Assembly (NCBI GenBank): GCA_016716125.1
Contig: JADJWZ010000039.1
Span: forward strand, 62,001 to 126,000
DNA length: 64,000 bases
Reading direction: 5' to 3'
From: Ignavibacteria bacterium
Lineage (GTDB): Bacteria > Bacteroidota > Ignavibacteria > Tepidaquicellales > Tepidaquicellaceae
The notes under the pieces were generated by a model. That model was not told the DNA's origin. It made no database searches and saw nothing but the letters and a program-made list of their open reading frames with translations. A program made the translations under genes and the position numbers. Below, one piece after another: positions 17,451-27,206 of this stretch; the stretch's first letter is position 1; every line of letters starts with the position of its first letter.

Positions 17451-18740
17451 TTATTTGTTTAATTGTCTGAAGCCGATATCTTTTCTGAAATATTTATTTT
17501 CAAATTTAATCTTATCTGCATTTTCATAAGCTGTTTTCACAGCCTCGGAAAGCGATGTTTTAGAAATTCCGGTCACTGACAATACTCTTCCTCCGTCAGT
17601 TATTATTTCGTTTCCGGTTTTCTTTGTTCCTGATTGGAATACAATGCAGTTGTTACCGGTTTTATCAAGTCCGGAAATTAATTTTCCCTTTTCATAACTG
17701 TCCGGATAACCTTCAGAAGCAAGCACCACACAGCATGAATATTCATCTTTTACTTTCAGTCTGTATTCGCTTATCTTATTTTCTACAGATGAAAATAACA
17801 GCTCGGTAAAGTCAGATTCAATAAGCGGAAGCACTGCCTGCGTTTCCGGGTCGCCGAATCTGCAGTTAAACTCAATCACAAACGGTTCGTCATTTACGAT
17901 CATCAGTCCGCAGTAAAGACATCCTTTAAATTCTCTCCCTTCCGCTTTCATTTGTTTTAATACCGGCTCAACGATCTTAGAGTTAATTTTAAAAATCATT
18001 TCATCAGTCATAAATTTTTTCACAGGGCAGACAGCTCCCATTCCGCCGGTGTTCTTACCTGTCTCGCCTTCGGATATTTTTTTATGATCCTGTGAAAAGG
18101 GAAGCAGCACGTGATCTGTTCCGTCTGTTACTGCAAAGACGGATACTTCTTCACCTGTCAAAAACCGCTCAGTTAAAAATCTGTTTCCTGATTCGCCGAA
18201 TTTCTCACCGCTGACAAATTCTTTTATTGTATCAAACGCCTCTTCGAAATTTTCTGCAATTATAACGCCTTTGCCTGCAGCAAGTCCGTCAGCTTTTAAG
18301 ACCAGGGGATATTCGGAGCTTCTCAGATAATCTTCTGCGGTCTTCATATCATCAGCACTGAAACTTCTGAATTCAGCCGTAGGCGCTCCCGCTTTTTTCA
18401 TTAACTCTTTTGAAAAGATCTTACTCGACTCTATTTCAGCCGCTTTCATTGTTGGTCCGAATATTTTCAGACCTTTAGAAATAAATTCGTCAGTAATTCC
18501 CATTGACAAAGGAATTTCCGGTCCCGCGATAGTAAGGTCAATATTATTTAATAATGCAAACTCTGAAAGTGATTTTAGATCAGCCGGTTCAATGTTTACG
18601 CTTTCAGCAAAAATTTCAGCGCCGGGATTATTGCCGGTTATATAAAGCTTACCGGATTTTTTTTTGAATGAATCTGAATTATAAACCGCATACGCAATCG
18701 CATTTTCTCTGCCGCCGTTTCCTACTATCAGAATATTCAA
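17451..18740 (-). CDS. purD: Phosphoribosylamine--glycine ligase
   Basis: Second step of purine synthesis: joins glycine to phosphoribosylamine with ATP. 429 aa, normal length. It starts with NILIVGNGGRENAIA (N-domain), has the ATP-grasp region with LVLKADGLAAGKGVIIA, the family signature KNTGGMGAVCPV near 240, and the metal-binding end NCRFGDPETQAVLP. The start must be at 18740 to include the first beta strand, and the codon there is TTG. The other purine genes in the window, purN and purH, lie 23 kb away. It is followed closely by galE. Confidence 0.95.
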   Translation of the reverse strand: MNILIVGNGGRENAIAYAVYNSDSFKKKSGKLYITGNNPGAEIFAESVNIEPADLKSLSEFALLNNIDLTIAGPEIPLSMGITDEFISKGLKIFGPTMKAAEIESSKIFSKELMKKAGAPTAEFRSFSADDMKTAEDYLRSSEYPLVLKADGLAAGKGVIIAENFEEAFDTIKEFVSGEKFGESGNRFLTERFLTGEEVSVFAVTDGTDHVLLPFSQDHKKISEGETGKNTGGMGAVCPVKKFMTDEMIFKINSKIVEPVLKQMKAEGREFKGCLYCGLMIVNDEPFVIEFNCRFGDPETQAVLPLIESDFTELLFSSVENKISEYRLKVKDEYSCCVVLASEGYPDSYEKGKLISGLDKTGNNCIVFQSGTKKTGNEIITDGGRVLSVTGISKTSLSEAVKTAYENADKIKFENKYFRKDIGFRQLNK

Positions 18741-18833
18741 TTGTGCAGTGTGAGGTTTAAATTTACGGGGAAATTTCTAAATATAATTATTGACTCTTTG
18801 AATTTTATATCAGGATTTGAGATGCAAATCCGG

Positions 18834-20108
18834 TTATTCAATATCAACCAGTAAGTTGAATTCCTTTGCAAGCTCGTAAGTAAGAGTTTTTCTGTCATAT
18901 AATTCTACAACTTCTTCATTGGCAACGGGCATCGATTTATTCTTATAAAGCTCGTAATATTCACGGAAGGTTTTCATCAGCTCTTCAGTATCTTCTTCAA
19001 CAAAACGAATAGCTTCATATTTCTCAAGCGCTTTTTTTGTAACTCCTTCAGGAATGCTTGCAATAATATTTTTTCTGCTTCCGATATATTCGCCGATCTT
19101 ACCGGGCATTGCTGCATCTTCATTTTCCCCCCTGCTTATCATAAAGAAAAGTACGTCTGACGCAAGCAGATATTTTACACATTCAATATGCTCAATATAT
19201 CCAAGCATGTTTATTGAATTTCCCAGATCAAATCCGTTTAATATTGAAGTGTTTTCTTTTGACATAGCGCCGATGAAACAAAATTCAATTTCGGATTTCA
19301 GTTCGGGATATTTTATAAAAAATTTATTTATTGCGTCAAGAAAGTATTTCGGATTTCTTGTATAAAAACTTCCCGAATATGTAATTCTCATTTTATCGGT
19401 AAGAGGAAGTTCACCTTTGGATGCATTTTCAAAATCTTCCGGATCATATCCGTGCGGAATTATCTTAACGTCATTATATTCAATATTCCCGTATCTTGAG
19501 ATCACAAGTTCCTTTACTCTTCTGTTCGTCGTGATAATTTTATTGGCGTCTTTCAGAACATTTTTCTCAAGTTTCATATTTGACATCTTATGAAACGGAG
19601 TTGCATAATAATTCAGCACCGGACTGTCCACCCATGCATCCCTGTAATCAATCACAAGCGGCACTTTAAATTTTTTCTTAATATCCTGCCCGACAAGAAA
19701 ATCAGTATAAGGCGGGGCTGTAGCGTAGATCACATCAAAGCCTCCGTATTTTTTCCATACTTCGACAGCTTTCCTGTAAGCTTTCTTTCTCCAGAATTTT
19801 TTATTGTCAGGCATTAAAAAGAACTGACCGGTCCTGCTGCGGAGTTTTCTTAATTTTTCATTAGGATTTTTTATTATGATCTTGCTGATATCATTTATCT
19901 CTTCTCCGGTTCTCTCTATGATTATTCCGTTAGATATTGCTTCCTTCAAAAGGCTTTCATCAACCGCAAAATATTTTTTCGGACTGTCAGTGAGTACAAC
20001 CGGTTCCCATCCGAACTCCTTAAGATATTTTGCGAATTTCAGCGTTCTCTGTACGCCGCCCATTCCCATTGGAGGGAAGTAGTATGATATGATTAGTACT
20101 TTGTTCAA
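18834..20108 (-). CDS. Glycosyltransferase family 4-like protein
   Basis: Retaining GT-B glycosyltransferase, 424 aa, probably transferring a sugar to a surface glycan. The N-domain opens with KVLIISYYFPPMGMGGVQRT, typical of GT4 enzymes. The C-domain has RITYSGSFYTRNPKYFLDAI (start of the nucleotide-sugar domain), LLASDVLFFMISRGEN and the sugar-nucleotide site AAMPGKIGEYIGSRK. Donor and acceptor cannot be inferred. The start at 20108 is TTG. It lies between the M24 peptidase and purD, on the same strand, with gaps of 40 and 93 bases. Confidence 0.85.
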   Translation of the reverse strand: MNKVLIISYYFPPMGMGGVQRTLKFAKYLKEFGWEPVVLTDSPKKYFAVDESLLKEAISNGIIIERTGEEINDISKIIIKNPNEKLRKLRSRTGQFFLMPDNKKFWRKKAYRKAVEVWKKYGGFDVIYATAPPYTDFLVGQDIKKKFKVPLVIDYRDAWVDSPVLNYYATPFHKMSNMKLEKNVLKDANKIITTNRRVKELVISRYGNIEYNDVKIIPHGYDPEDFENASKGELPLTDKMRITYSGSFYTRNPKYFLDAINKFFIKYPELKSEIEFCFIGAMSKENTSILNGFDLGNSINMLGYIEHIECVKYLLASDVLFFMISRGENEDAAMPGKIGEYIGSRKNIIASIPEGVTKKALEKYEAIRFVEEDTEELMKTFREYYELYKNKSMPVANEEVVELYDRKTLTYELAKEFNLLVDIE

Positions 20109-20148
20109 TTATTCGTATGAAATGTCAAAGGAAATGTCTTAAAAAATT

Positions 20149-21217
20149 TTATATAGTAATTAACTCTTTTGTTGATTTGTTTAATATTTCACAACCGTTC
20201 TCAGTTACCACCACATCATCCTCAATTCTAACGCCGCCTAATCCCTCGACATAAATTCCGGGTTCGATTGTAATTAAATTATTTATCTCAAGTATAAAAT
20301 CAGTTCTCTGATTTAAAGAAGGTCTTTCGTGAATATCATAACCGAGTCCGTGCCCGAGTCCGTGTCCGAAATTTTCACCGAATCCGTTTTCAGCAATATA
20401 ATCTCTGGCGGCTGAATCAACAGATTTCACTGATACACCTGCTTTGACTTTATCCAGCGCTCTTAGCTGAGCTTCTTTTACAATGTTATAAATACTTTTA
20501 CATTCATCGCTGATCTCGCCGACAGCGATAGTTCTTGTCATATCCGATTTCATTCCTTCGACAGAGCATCCGAAATCAAGTTTAAGCAGTTCTCCGTTCT
20601 CGATTTTTTTATCTGTTGGTCTTGCATGCGGAAATGCGCTTCTGACACCTGAAGCTACTATTGGCTCAAATGAATCTGAATCCGCGCCGTAAATTTTATG
20701 AAGAAAAGAAATCTCAGCTGATACTTCGCGTTCCGTCATTCCGGGCTTAATTATATTCAGCAGTTCGGTAAAAGTATCATCCGTTATTTTAACCGCCTTT
20801 CTGGTCAGCTCAATTTCCTCTTCATTTTTCTGAGATACAATATTTTCAATCAATGAATCAGCCGGTATAAAATTTATTTCCGCAAAATCATTTTTCAGAT
20901 TTAAATAATCAGCGTAAGTAATAATATTGGATTCAAAACCTGTTTTGCTCAGACCGTGCTTTTTCGAAAGATCATTAAGAAAGCCCATGGAATTCTGAAC
21001 ATAAATCATCACTTCAAAATCATCATAAACTTCTTTCCGATGATTGTGTTTTATATCTGAAATCAGTGATAAAAAAATTTTTGTCTTTTGTAAGCAGGAT
21101 ATTTGCGGCGCTGCCTGAAAACCCTGAAATATATCTAATGTTCGGAAGACTTTTTACGAGAAAAGAATCAGCTCCAATAGCGGCAAAACTGTCTTTAATT
21201 TTTTTTAATCGTGTCAT
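20149..21217 (-). pseudogene. M24 family Xaa-Pro aminopeptidase, frameshifted
   Basis: Dimetal aminopeptidase removing residues before proline. The N-terminal creatinase-like part begins best at ATG 21217 (MTRLKKIKDSFAAIG...), not further upstream. It breaks at YKTQSSERSL; the other frame gives EEVYDDFEVMIYVQN and continues to 20149. Removing one T from TTT at 21034-21036 joins them as SSEEVYDD. The catalytic domain keeps all metal ligands: Asp in LDFGCS, Asp in KSDMTRT, His in GHGLGYDIHERP, Glu in TIEPGIYV and Glu in RIEDDVVV. Restored length is about 356 aa, normal for PepQ-like enzymes. A single homopolymer indel suggests an assembly error. Confidence 0.88.
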
Positions 21218-21760
21218 TTGTTTTAAATTTGCAATAACGATGAAAATACTCATTACCAAAAGTAATATCAATGTAAGTTTTGGTACAATACGAAGTTTCA
21301 GACCACATCTTTCCAAAACATTAGGCATTTAAATTAGAGATGAGCTGCTCTTTACTTTCTTTCTTTTGAGAGATCCCCGAGGGAAACATTCGGGGCAGGC
21401 AACGAAAGAAACAAAGAAAAATCTTCCCGAGAACTCGGGATTGAAAAATTGCCGGAATTCATCTCACAATTGCTATAAAATTTCCAACTCAAAATTTGCT
21501 TCGCATCCCGAGTACTCGGGACAGACAAGGAAATTTTATAAACGCAATTGCTTATGAATTCTTTCTGCAATTTTTCAAAGCGGTTATACTAATTATTTAT
21601 TAGAAAACTTTAAATTTATGAAAAATCACACATATATATTTATTTTCGAAAACGTTTTGGATAACAATGGTTTCAGACCTTTAAAAGACCTGAATAAATT
21701 TTTAATTAAAAAGATTGTATTGAAATAACACATTAATAAATTTATTTTGTCCTACAAATT
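21218..21760. other. Divergent intergenic region with nested palindromes
   Basis: No gene is seen between the M24 peptidase (minus) and the ABC exporter (plus). Short open frames here are spurious. The region holds the hairpin cluster at 21375-21578, and then about 180 AT-rich bases that should carry the exporter promoter. Confidence 0.7.
21375..21578. repeat. Cluster of nested inverted repeats (MITE-like or structured RNA)
   Basis: Three small hairpins with CCCGAG/CTCGGG arms: CCCCGA...TCGGGG (21375-21395), TCCCGAG-AA-CTCGGGA (21425-21440) and the perfect 16-base palindrome TCCCGAGTACTCGGGA (21506-21521). The last sits in the loop of a large stem: 21441-21485 (TTGAAAAATTGCCGGAATTC then AT...AATTGC...TATAAAATTTCC) pairs, with small bulges, with 21529-21578. 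The whole can fold as one long arm topped by a short one. No coding capacity. It may be a non-autonomous mobile element or an RNA structure. Confidence 0.7.
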
Positions 21761-23548
21761 ATGAAACTTCTCTATTCTTATCTCATCAAATACAAAAAGC
21801 TTCTTCTGCTTGCATTGTCACTTGCAGCCATAAATCAGGTTTTCTCTTTACTGGATCCGGCAATTTTCAGATATGTGATCGATGACTATGCAACGAAATT
21901 TACAGAATACACGACAGCGGAATTTTTCAAAGGAGTGGGATTCTTATTAATGCTGGCTGTAGGAGCCGCGCTTGTTTCAAGGATCGCCAAGAATTTTCAG
22001 GATTATTTTTTAAATGTAATTACGCAGAGACTCGGAGCGGATATTTATTCTGACGGAATAAGCCATTCGCTTAAATTACCATATTCAGTATTTGAAGATC
22101 AGAGCAGCGGTCAGACACTCGGCATTTTACAAAAGGTAAGAGCTGATTCCGAAAGACTGATCTCATCTTTCGTAAATGTTCTTTTTACTTCAATAGTAGG
22201 AATAATATTTGTCGGTGTTTATGCTTTAACGGTTCACTGGATTATAGCGCCGATTTATCTGTGCGCAATTCCTATCATCGGATTACTCAGCTCATCTTTC
22301 GGAAAAAAAATAAAGATAATTCAGAAAACAATTGTATCGGAAACTACGGCGCTTGCAGGATCTACTACCGAATCATTGAGAAATATAGAACTTGTAAAAA
22401 GTCTTGGTCTTTCACAGCAGGAAATTGACAGACTCAATAATACAACGGACAAAATTCTTCTTCTTGAACTTAAAAAAGTAAAATACATAAGAAGTCTGAG
22501 TTTCATTCAGGGTACAACGGTAAATCTTTTAAGGACAAGCATTCTGCTTCTGATGATGTATCTGATCTTTACTCAAAAAATTACTACTGGACAGTTTTTT
22601 ACTCTATTTATTTATTCATTTTATATTTTCGGTCCTCTGCAGGAGCTTGGTAATATTATAAATATTTACAAAGAAGCGGAAGTATCACTGAATAATTTTC
22701 AGGACATAATGAACACGCCTGTAGACCCGAAACCTCCGGACCCGGTCAGAATTGATGAAGTAACAAGACTTGAATTTGATAATGTTACCTTCAGACATAA
22801 GTCATCAGTTACAAACGCCCTTTCGGAAATTTCTTTTAAAACAGAGAAAGGCAATACTGTTGCATTTGTCGGTCCATCCGGTTCCGGCAAGACAACTCTT
22901 GTCAAAATTCTCCTCGGACTTTACAGACCTAAGGAAGGAAATATTTTATATAATGAAGTTCCGTTTGATAAAATTGATCTTGACAACTTAAGAGAAAAAA
23001 TAGGATTTGTTTCTCAGGATTCACAATTGTTTTCAGGTACAATAAAAGAAAATCTGTTATTTGTAAATCCAAAGGCGACGGATGAAGAATGTTTTGATGT
23101 ATTGTACAAAGCGAATTGTCAGACGCTACTTGAGAGAGCTGACAACGGATTAGAGACTGTGATCGGAGAAGGCGGCGTAAAGGTTTCAGGAGGAGAGAAA
23201 CAAAGATTATCAATCGCGCGGGCATTACTGAGAAAGCCGAATCTTATGATCTTTGATGAAGCAACTTCAGCGCTTGACTCTATAACTGAAGAAGGGATCA
23301 ACAAAACCATACGCGACATTTCAGCCGGCGGAAATCATATTACAATTATGATAGCTCACCGACTATCTACAATTATGCATGCTGATACAATTTTCGTTCT
23401 TGAAAGAGGAAATATAATTGAATCCGGAAGACATGAATATCTTCTTGAGCAGAAAGGATTGTATTACGCCATGTGGAGGCAGCAGATCGGCGAAAGGAAA
23501 TATATAGTTGATAACGCTGTACTTGAAGCCGGAAAAAGAATTAACTGA
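21761..23548 (+). CDS. ABC exporter, fused permease and ATPase
   Basis: Half-transporter of the MsbA/multidrug exporter type, 595 aa; works as a dimer in the inner membrane. The membrane domain (about 1-310) has six helices, the first pair at about 15-35 and 60-80. The ATPase domain has Walker A GPSGSGKTTLVK (about 376-387), the Q-loop in VSQDSQLFSG, the signature SGGEKQRLSIARALL, Walker B LMIFDEATSALD and the switch His in AHRLSTIM. Substrate unknown; lipid, peptide or drug are all possible. ATG start, long AT-rich leader. It is the only plus-strand gene between 15.4 and 30 kb. Confidence 0.92.
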   Translation: MKLLYSYLIKYKKLLLLALSLAAINQVFSLLDPAIFRYVIDDYATKFTEYTTAEFFKGVGFLLMLAVGAALVSRIAKNFQDYFLNVITQRLGADIYSDGISHSLKLPYSVFEDQSSGQTLGILQKVRADSERLISSFVNVLFTSIVGIIFVGVYALTVHWIIAPIYLCAIPIIGLLSSSFGKKIKIIQKTIVSETTALAGSTTESLRNIELVKSLGLSQQEIDRLNNTTDKILLLELKKVKYIRSLSFIQGTTVNLLRTSILLLMMYLIFTQKITTGQFFTLFIYSFYIFGPLQELGNIINIYKEAEVSLNNFQDIMNTPVDPKPPDPVRIDEVTRLEFDNVTFRHKSSVTNALSEISFKTEKGNTVAFVGPSGSGKTTLVKILLGLYRPKEGNILYNEVPFDKIDLDNLREKIGFVSQDSQLFSGTIKENLLFVNPKATDEECFDVLYKANCQTLLERADNGLETVIGEGGVKVSGGEKQRLSIARALLRKPNLMIFDEATSALDSITEEGINKTIRDISAGGNHITIMIAHRLSTIMHADTIFVLERGNIIESGRHEYLLEQKGLYYAMWRQQIGERKYIVDNAVLEAGKRIN

Positions 23549-23559
23549 AGAGCTAATTT

Positions 23560-23940
23560 TTAAGCTGAACCTTTTTTTTCTTTTTCTATTTCCTCGTCTA
23601 TTTTTTTTCTGAACTCTTCATCTTCATTGATCTCACGTCCGAGAAAATAAGAAAGCAATGTCCTGATCACAACGCTTAATCCGAGTATCATAAGATCCTG
23701 CATTGTGTTTTCAAGTATGGTCCTCACTACATCTGCAGCAATAAGAAAATCCAGTCCGAGTAATAAATAATATCCGAAATTTATTTTCACGAAATTAAGT
23801 CTCATCATGGAAAACTTTCCATTGATCCGGCCGAGTTCATTATTTACAAAATTCAGAACAGCCAGAATTGATCCGTAAGCTATCACTACAAGACTCAAAA
23901 TGCTGATTGTATAAGATGTGTTGATTATTATTTCATCCAT
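23560..23940 (-). CDS. DUF1622 family membrane protein
   Basis: 126 aa with three hydrophobic segments (about 10-32, 50-72, 80-100) and a very acidic then basic tail (EINEDEEFRKKIDEEIEKEK). The middle carries the family-like pattern RLNFVKINFGYYLLLGLDFLIAADVVRTI. The function of DUF1622 is not known. It converges on the ABC exporter with a gap of 11 bases and starts 15 bases after the dehydrogenase, with which it may be co-transcribed. Confidence 0.8.
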   Translation of the reverse strand: MDEIIINTSYTISILSLVVIAYGSILAVLNFVNNELGRINGKFSMMRLNFVKINFGYYLLLGLDFLIAADVVRTILENTMQDLMILGLSVVIRTLLSYFLGREINEDEEFRKKIDEEIEKEKKGSA

Positions 23941-23955
23941 ACAGTTTTTTATGAA

Positions 23956-24984
23956 TTAATATTCTTTATCAAGATCTACAATGTTTAAATAATCTTTTCT
24001 GCCCGAAGAAACTTTACGGATATTTTCTATTACTTCATCCCATCTCGAAAGATCTTCAAAAGGCGATGCAGCTCTGTGAGGTGAAAGTATTACATTTTCA
24101 AGTTTACCGAATGGCTTTGCAGCCGGAAACATTTTTCCTTCTTTATCTTTTTCCGGTCTATAATTATACCACACATCAAGCGCTGCGCCGGCAATAATAT
24201 TTTTTTTCAAAGCGGCATACAGATCATTTTCATTTACAACCAGTCCCCGGGCTACGTTTACAAGCAGCCCTGTCTTTCCAAGAAGCTTAAGCTCTTTTGC
24301 TTTTATAAGATCTTCCGTAAGATCGGTGTGCGGCACGGCAATAATAAGAATATCAGATTCTTTTAGAAAGGAGTGAAGCTGTTTTGAACTGAATTTCCTG
24401 ACAGGCGTAGGAAATTTACCGTCATGATCTTTCCAGCTGAATTTGAGAATGTTAAACTTATTTTCGAAACCTGACAGAAATCTGTGCACATGTCTGTTGA
24501 TCGCGCCGTAACCCAGCAGTCCGATATTTCTGTTTTTAAGCTGTAGGGAAGATCCGTAAATATCCTCATCGTCACTTGTTTCCCAGATACCGTTTTTCAT
24601 TCTGTTATGATGAATGACGATCCTGTTCATCAGCGCCAGGAGCATTGCAACAGTATGCTGAGCGGTGGAGTAAGAATGGCCGTGTCCGTTCACTAACACT
24701 GCATTACTTGTCTTCCGGAGTTCCCTGAAGTTATTTATCTGATGTCTCACCCCGGTTCCGGGATTTATATAAAGTTTCAGCTTTTTAGCGCTGAGCAGCA
24801 GATCCATATCCGGCTTCCAGCCGACTATTACATCTGCGTCTTTAGCATGTCTGATAAGATTTTTTTGAGACAGGTCTTTAGGAAAAACTGTTTTAATATT
24901 TCCTTTCTTCTTCAGATTAGAATTAAGATGATTAATTAATTTCCTGTCAGCTTTCCAGATGAATAATACTTTCGTATCTGCCAT
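23956..24984 (-). CDS. D-isomer-specific 2-hydroxyacid dehydrogenase
   Basis: NAD(P)-dependent oxidoreductase of the D-2-hydroxyacid dehydrogenase family, 342 aa. The nucleotide-binding loop is NIGLLGYGAINRHVHRF (GxGxxN rather than the usual GxGxxG). The catalytic set is present: Arg in LLVNVARGLVVNENDL, an acidic residue around WYNYRPEKD, and His in ILSPHRAASPFED. The substrate cannot be told; such enzymes act on glycerate, phosphoglycerate, lactate or other 2-keto acids. ATG start. Next to DUF1622 downstream and the L7/L12-like gene upstream. Confidence 0.88.
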   Translation of the reverse strand: MADTKVLFIWKADRKLINHLNSNLKKKGNIKTVFPKDLSQKNLIRHAKDADVIVGWKPDMDLLLSAKKLKLYINPGTGVRHQINNFRELRKTSNAVLVNGHGHSYSTAQHTVAMLLALMNRIVIHHNRMKNGIWETSDDEDIYGSSLQLKNRNIGLLGYGAINRHVHRFLSGFENKFNILKFSWKDHDGKFPTPVRKFSSKQLHSFLKESDILIIAVPHTDLTEDLIKAKELKLLGKTGLLVNVARGLVVNENDLYAALKKNIIAGAALDVWYNYRPEKDKEGKMFPAAKPFGKLENVILSPHRAASPFEDLSRWDEVIENIRKVSSGRKDYLNIVDLDKEY

Positions 24985-25026
24985 TACAATTTAGTTAACA
25001 TTTCCAATTTATAATTAGATATTAAT

Positions 25027-25464
25027 TTAATTTCCTTCTTCAATTCTGTCTGCAATATCCTTAGCTTCTTTAAGTGATGTGACACCTGAATCCTTAATTA
25101 GTTTTATCGCTTCTATTTTTTTGTTTTCACTTATGAGTTTCTTCACTTTCGCAAGAAGATCACTTCCCGATCCTGTGACATTTGATTCTATATTTCCCGC
25201 TTTGGCAAGTATTTGAGTAAGTCTTTCTTTTTGTGAACTGTTTAATTTCGAAGAACTTAGAATAAGATCTGCAGCCTGTCCGCTTCTTCCTGAAGCATTC
25301 AGTCTTTTCACCCTTTCTTTTATTTCACCTGCTTTGTCGGTCAGCGAATGTGTCTGCATATTAATTGTTTCAACATTTTTGCCGAAAACAAATTTAAGGA
25401 AAATGAATAATACCGCGGCTACTCCAAAACCTGTGACTGCATAAAGAATAATATCTGTTAACAT
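25027..25464 (-). CDS. Membrane-anchored protein with L7/L12 C-terminal-like domain
   Basis: 145 aa. One N-terminal membrane helix (about 4-25, ILYAVTGFGVAAVLFIFLKFVF) is followed by a charged linker. The last about 45 residues (LLAKVKKLISENKKIEAIKL onward, then SGVTSLKEAKDIAD) resemble the C-terminal domain of ribosomal protein L7/L12, where the core KxxVIKxVRExTGLGLKEAKDLVD recruits translation factors. This is not the ribosomal protein: no L7/L12 N-domain, and a membrane anchor instead. It ends 42 bases before the dehydrogenase and starts 5 bases after the unknown gene upstream, so they form a transcript. Role unknown. Confidence 0.65.
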   Translation of the reverse strand: MLTDIILYAVTGFGVAAVLFIFLKFVFGKNVETINMQTHSLTDKAGEIKERVKRLNASGRSGQAADLILSSSKLNSSQKERLTQILAKAGNIESNVTGSGSDLLAKVKKLISENKKIEAIKLIKDSGVTSLKEAKDIADRIEEGN

Positions 25465-25469
25465 AATTT

Positions 25470-25922
25470 TTATAAATTTTTATTTCCAAGCATTTTCTGT
25501 AAAAGGATATTATAACTGTAAATATTTCTCAGTCTGATAAACAGATTAATATTTTCTGATCCGTAATCCTTTTTAAGATATGCAATTTTTATGAATAATT
25601 TTTCAACTACAGTTTCAAGATCAAACCCGTCCGCTTTTATATAATCAAGATCCGTAAGCATTTCAGCGGATACTTTTTTAAGCGTTATCATTTCCATAGG
25701 AATGCCGCAGTTGTTTGCAGCTTTTAATTCATCGGTCTCAAGATTTTTTACAATTGCGATCATTCTTTCCTTCTCCGGTCTTTTATCATTAAAAGAAATA
25801 TCTTCTAGAAATTTATTATTTAATTTTGATTCAGTAAGTAAAGCCCTTTTAATTTTATTCAGGGCGACCTTGTTTGTAGCTAGGTCTTTTGTCACATCAT
25901 AAATTTCCTTAATAATACTCAA
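25470..25922 (-). CDS. Conserved-looking hypothetical protein
   Basis: 150 aa, not recognised. Mostly helical and charged, without membrane segments or cysteine motifs beyond one Cys in NNCGIPMEM. Opening MSIIKEIYDVTKDLATNKVAL suggests an amphipathic N-terminal helix. The apparent start is TTG at 25922. It lies 5 bases upstream of the L7/L12-like gene and 24 bases after cinA; gene spacing is the main support for its being real, so function is open. Confidence 0.6.
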   Translation of the reverse strand: MSIIKEIYDVTKDLATNKVALNKIKRALLTESKLNNKFLEDISFNDKRPEKERMIAIVKNLETDELKAANNCGIPMEMITLKKVSAEMLTDLDYIKADGFDLETVVEKLFIKIAYLKKDYGSENINLFIRLRNIYSYNILLQKMLGNKNL

Positions 25923-25946
25923 TTCAGATTTTCAGTAAATTATTTT

Positions 25947-27206
25947 TTAAAAATCGATTTTAATGTTAAGCAAATGTCTTCTCAATATTTCCAGAGCTCT
26001 CTGTGAACTTCTCTGAATATTAATTTCCCTGTTATTCCCGAATAAAAATTTCATCGCGAATGAGTTACTCCTGTCTGACAGACCTATCCAGACCAGACCT
26101 ACAGGTTTATCCGCAGTGCCGCCGTCCGGTCCGGCAATACCTGTAGTGGAAATACTCACATCAGAATCAGTTAATTTACGGACTCCTTCCGCCATTTCAA
26201 CAGCTGTCTCCCTGCTCACCGCTCCGAAACTATCGAGTGTTTCTTTTTTAACTCCGAGCAAATTCATTTTCAGATCATTTGAGTAACTGCAGACTCCGCC
26301 TTTATAATATTCAGAACTTCCCGGTACGCTGACAATTCCCGAAGATATTCTGCCGCCCGTACAGGATTCAGCAACTGAAAGAGTCAGATTTTTTTTCTTT
26401 AGAATTTCTCCAACTACATTTTCCAGATCTTCTTCACCATAACCAAATATATAGTCACCAATTTTATCTTTCAATTTACATTCAATCGAATGTATTTTAT
26501 TTTCTGCATCCTCATTATTTTTTCCTGTAACATTTATTCTTAACCTGACTCCCGAAGATGAAGGAAGAAAAGCAAGTTTACTTTCACCAATAATGTCATA
26601 AACGTTTCCTATCAATTCATTCAGACTTGATTCACCGATGCCTGTAGTAAGCAGTGTTTTCTGCCGGTAAAATAATTTCAGATCCTCCGCAAAATATTTC
26701 TTAAGATAAGGCAGGACAGTATCATCAATCATCGGTTTCATTTCATAAGGCACGCCGGGAAGTGAAATAAAAACTTTTTTATTCTTTTTAATCAGAATAC
26801 CGGGCGCAGTTCCGTTACTGTTCCAGATCACTTCTGAGTTTTCAGGGATCAAAGCCTGACCGGCATTTACAGGCGGCATAACAATATTCTTTGATGCGAA
26901 AATATTCCGGACATGCCTGAGCACTTTATGGTCTGTTATTAGTTTGTCATTAAAATATTTTACAAGCGCAGGTTTAGTTATATCATCGTGAGTTGGACCG
27001 AGACCTCCGGTAATGATCGTAACTTCATAATTTTTTTCCGAATCTGACAATTCAGATAAAAGGACATCTTCTTCATCACCTATCACGACATTTTTATGAA
27101 CCGGGATTCCTGCGGAGAATAATCTTTCACCGAGAAAAGCTGCATTTGTATTTACAATCTGCCCAATGAGAATTTCGTCACCGACAGAGATCAGCTTTGT
27201 TTTCAT
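25947..27206 (-). CDS. cinA: CinA-type competence/damage-inducible protein, NMN amidohydrolase
   Basis: Two-domain protein of 419 aa. The N-domain is MoaB/MogA-like: GDEILIGQIVNTNAAFLGER at the start and TGGLGPTHDDIT near 75, the ADP-ribose-pyrophosphatase half. The C-domain has the NMN deamidase signature LSVAESCTGGRISS at about 277-290, and STTGIAGPDGG with KPVGLVWIG. Known role: NAD salvage by deamidating nicotinamide mononucleotide. ATG start. It directly follows pgpA with no spacer, so it is translated from the pgsA-pgpA-cinA transcript. Confidence 0.93.
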   Translation of the reverse strand: MKTKLISVGDEILIGQIVNTNAAFLGERLFSAGIPVHKNVVIGDEEDVLLSELSDSEKNYEVTIITGGLGPTHDDITKPALVKYFNDKLITDHKVLRHVRNIFASKNIVMPPVNAGQALIPENSEVIWNSNGTAPGILIKKNKKVFISLPGVPYEMKPMIDDTVLPYLKKYFAEDLKLFYRQKTLLTTGIGESSLNELIGNVYDIIGESKLAFLPSSSGVRLRINVTGKNNEDAENKIHSIECKLKDKIGDYIFGYGEEDLENVVGEILKKKNLTLSVAESCTGGRISSGIVSVPGSSEYYKGGVCSYSNDLKMNLLGVKKETLDSFGAVSRETAVEMAEGVRKLTDSDVSISTTGIAGPDGGTADKPVGLVWIGLSDRSNSFAMKFLFGNNREINIQRSSQRALEILRRHLLNIKIDF

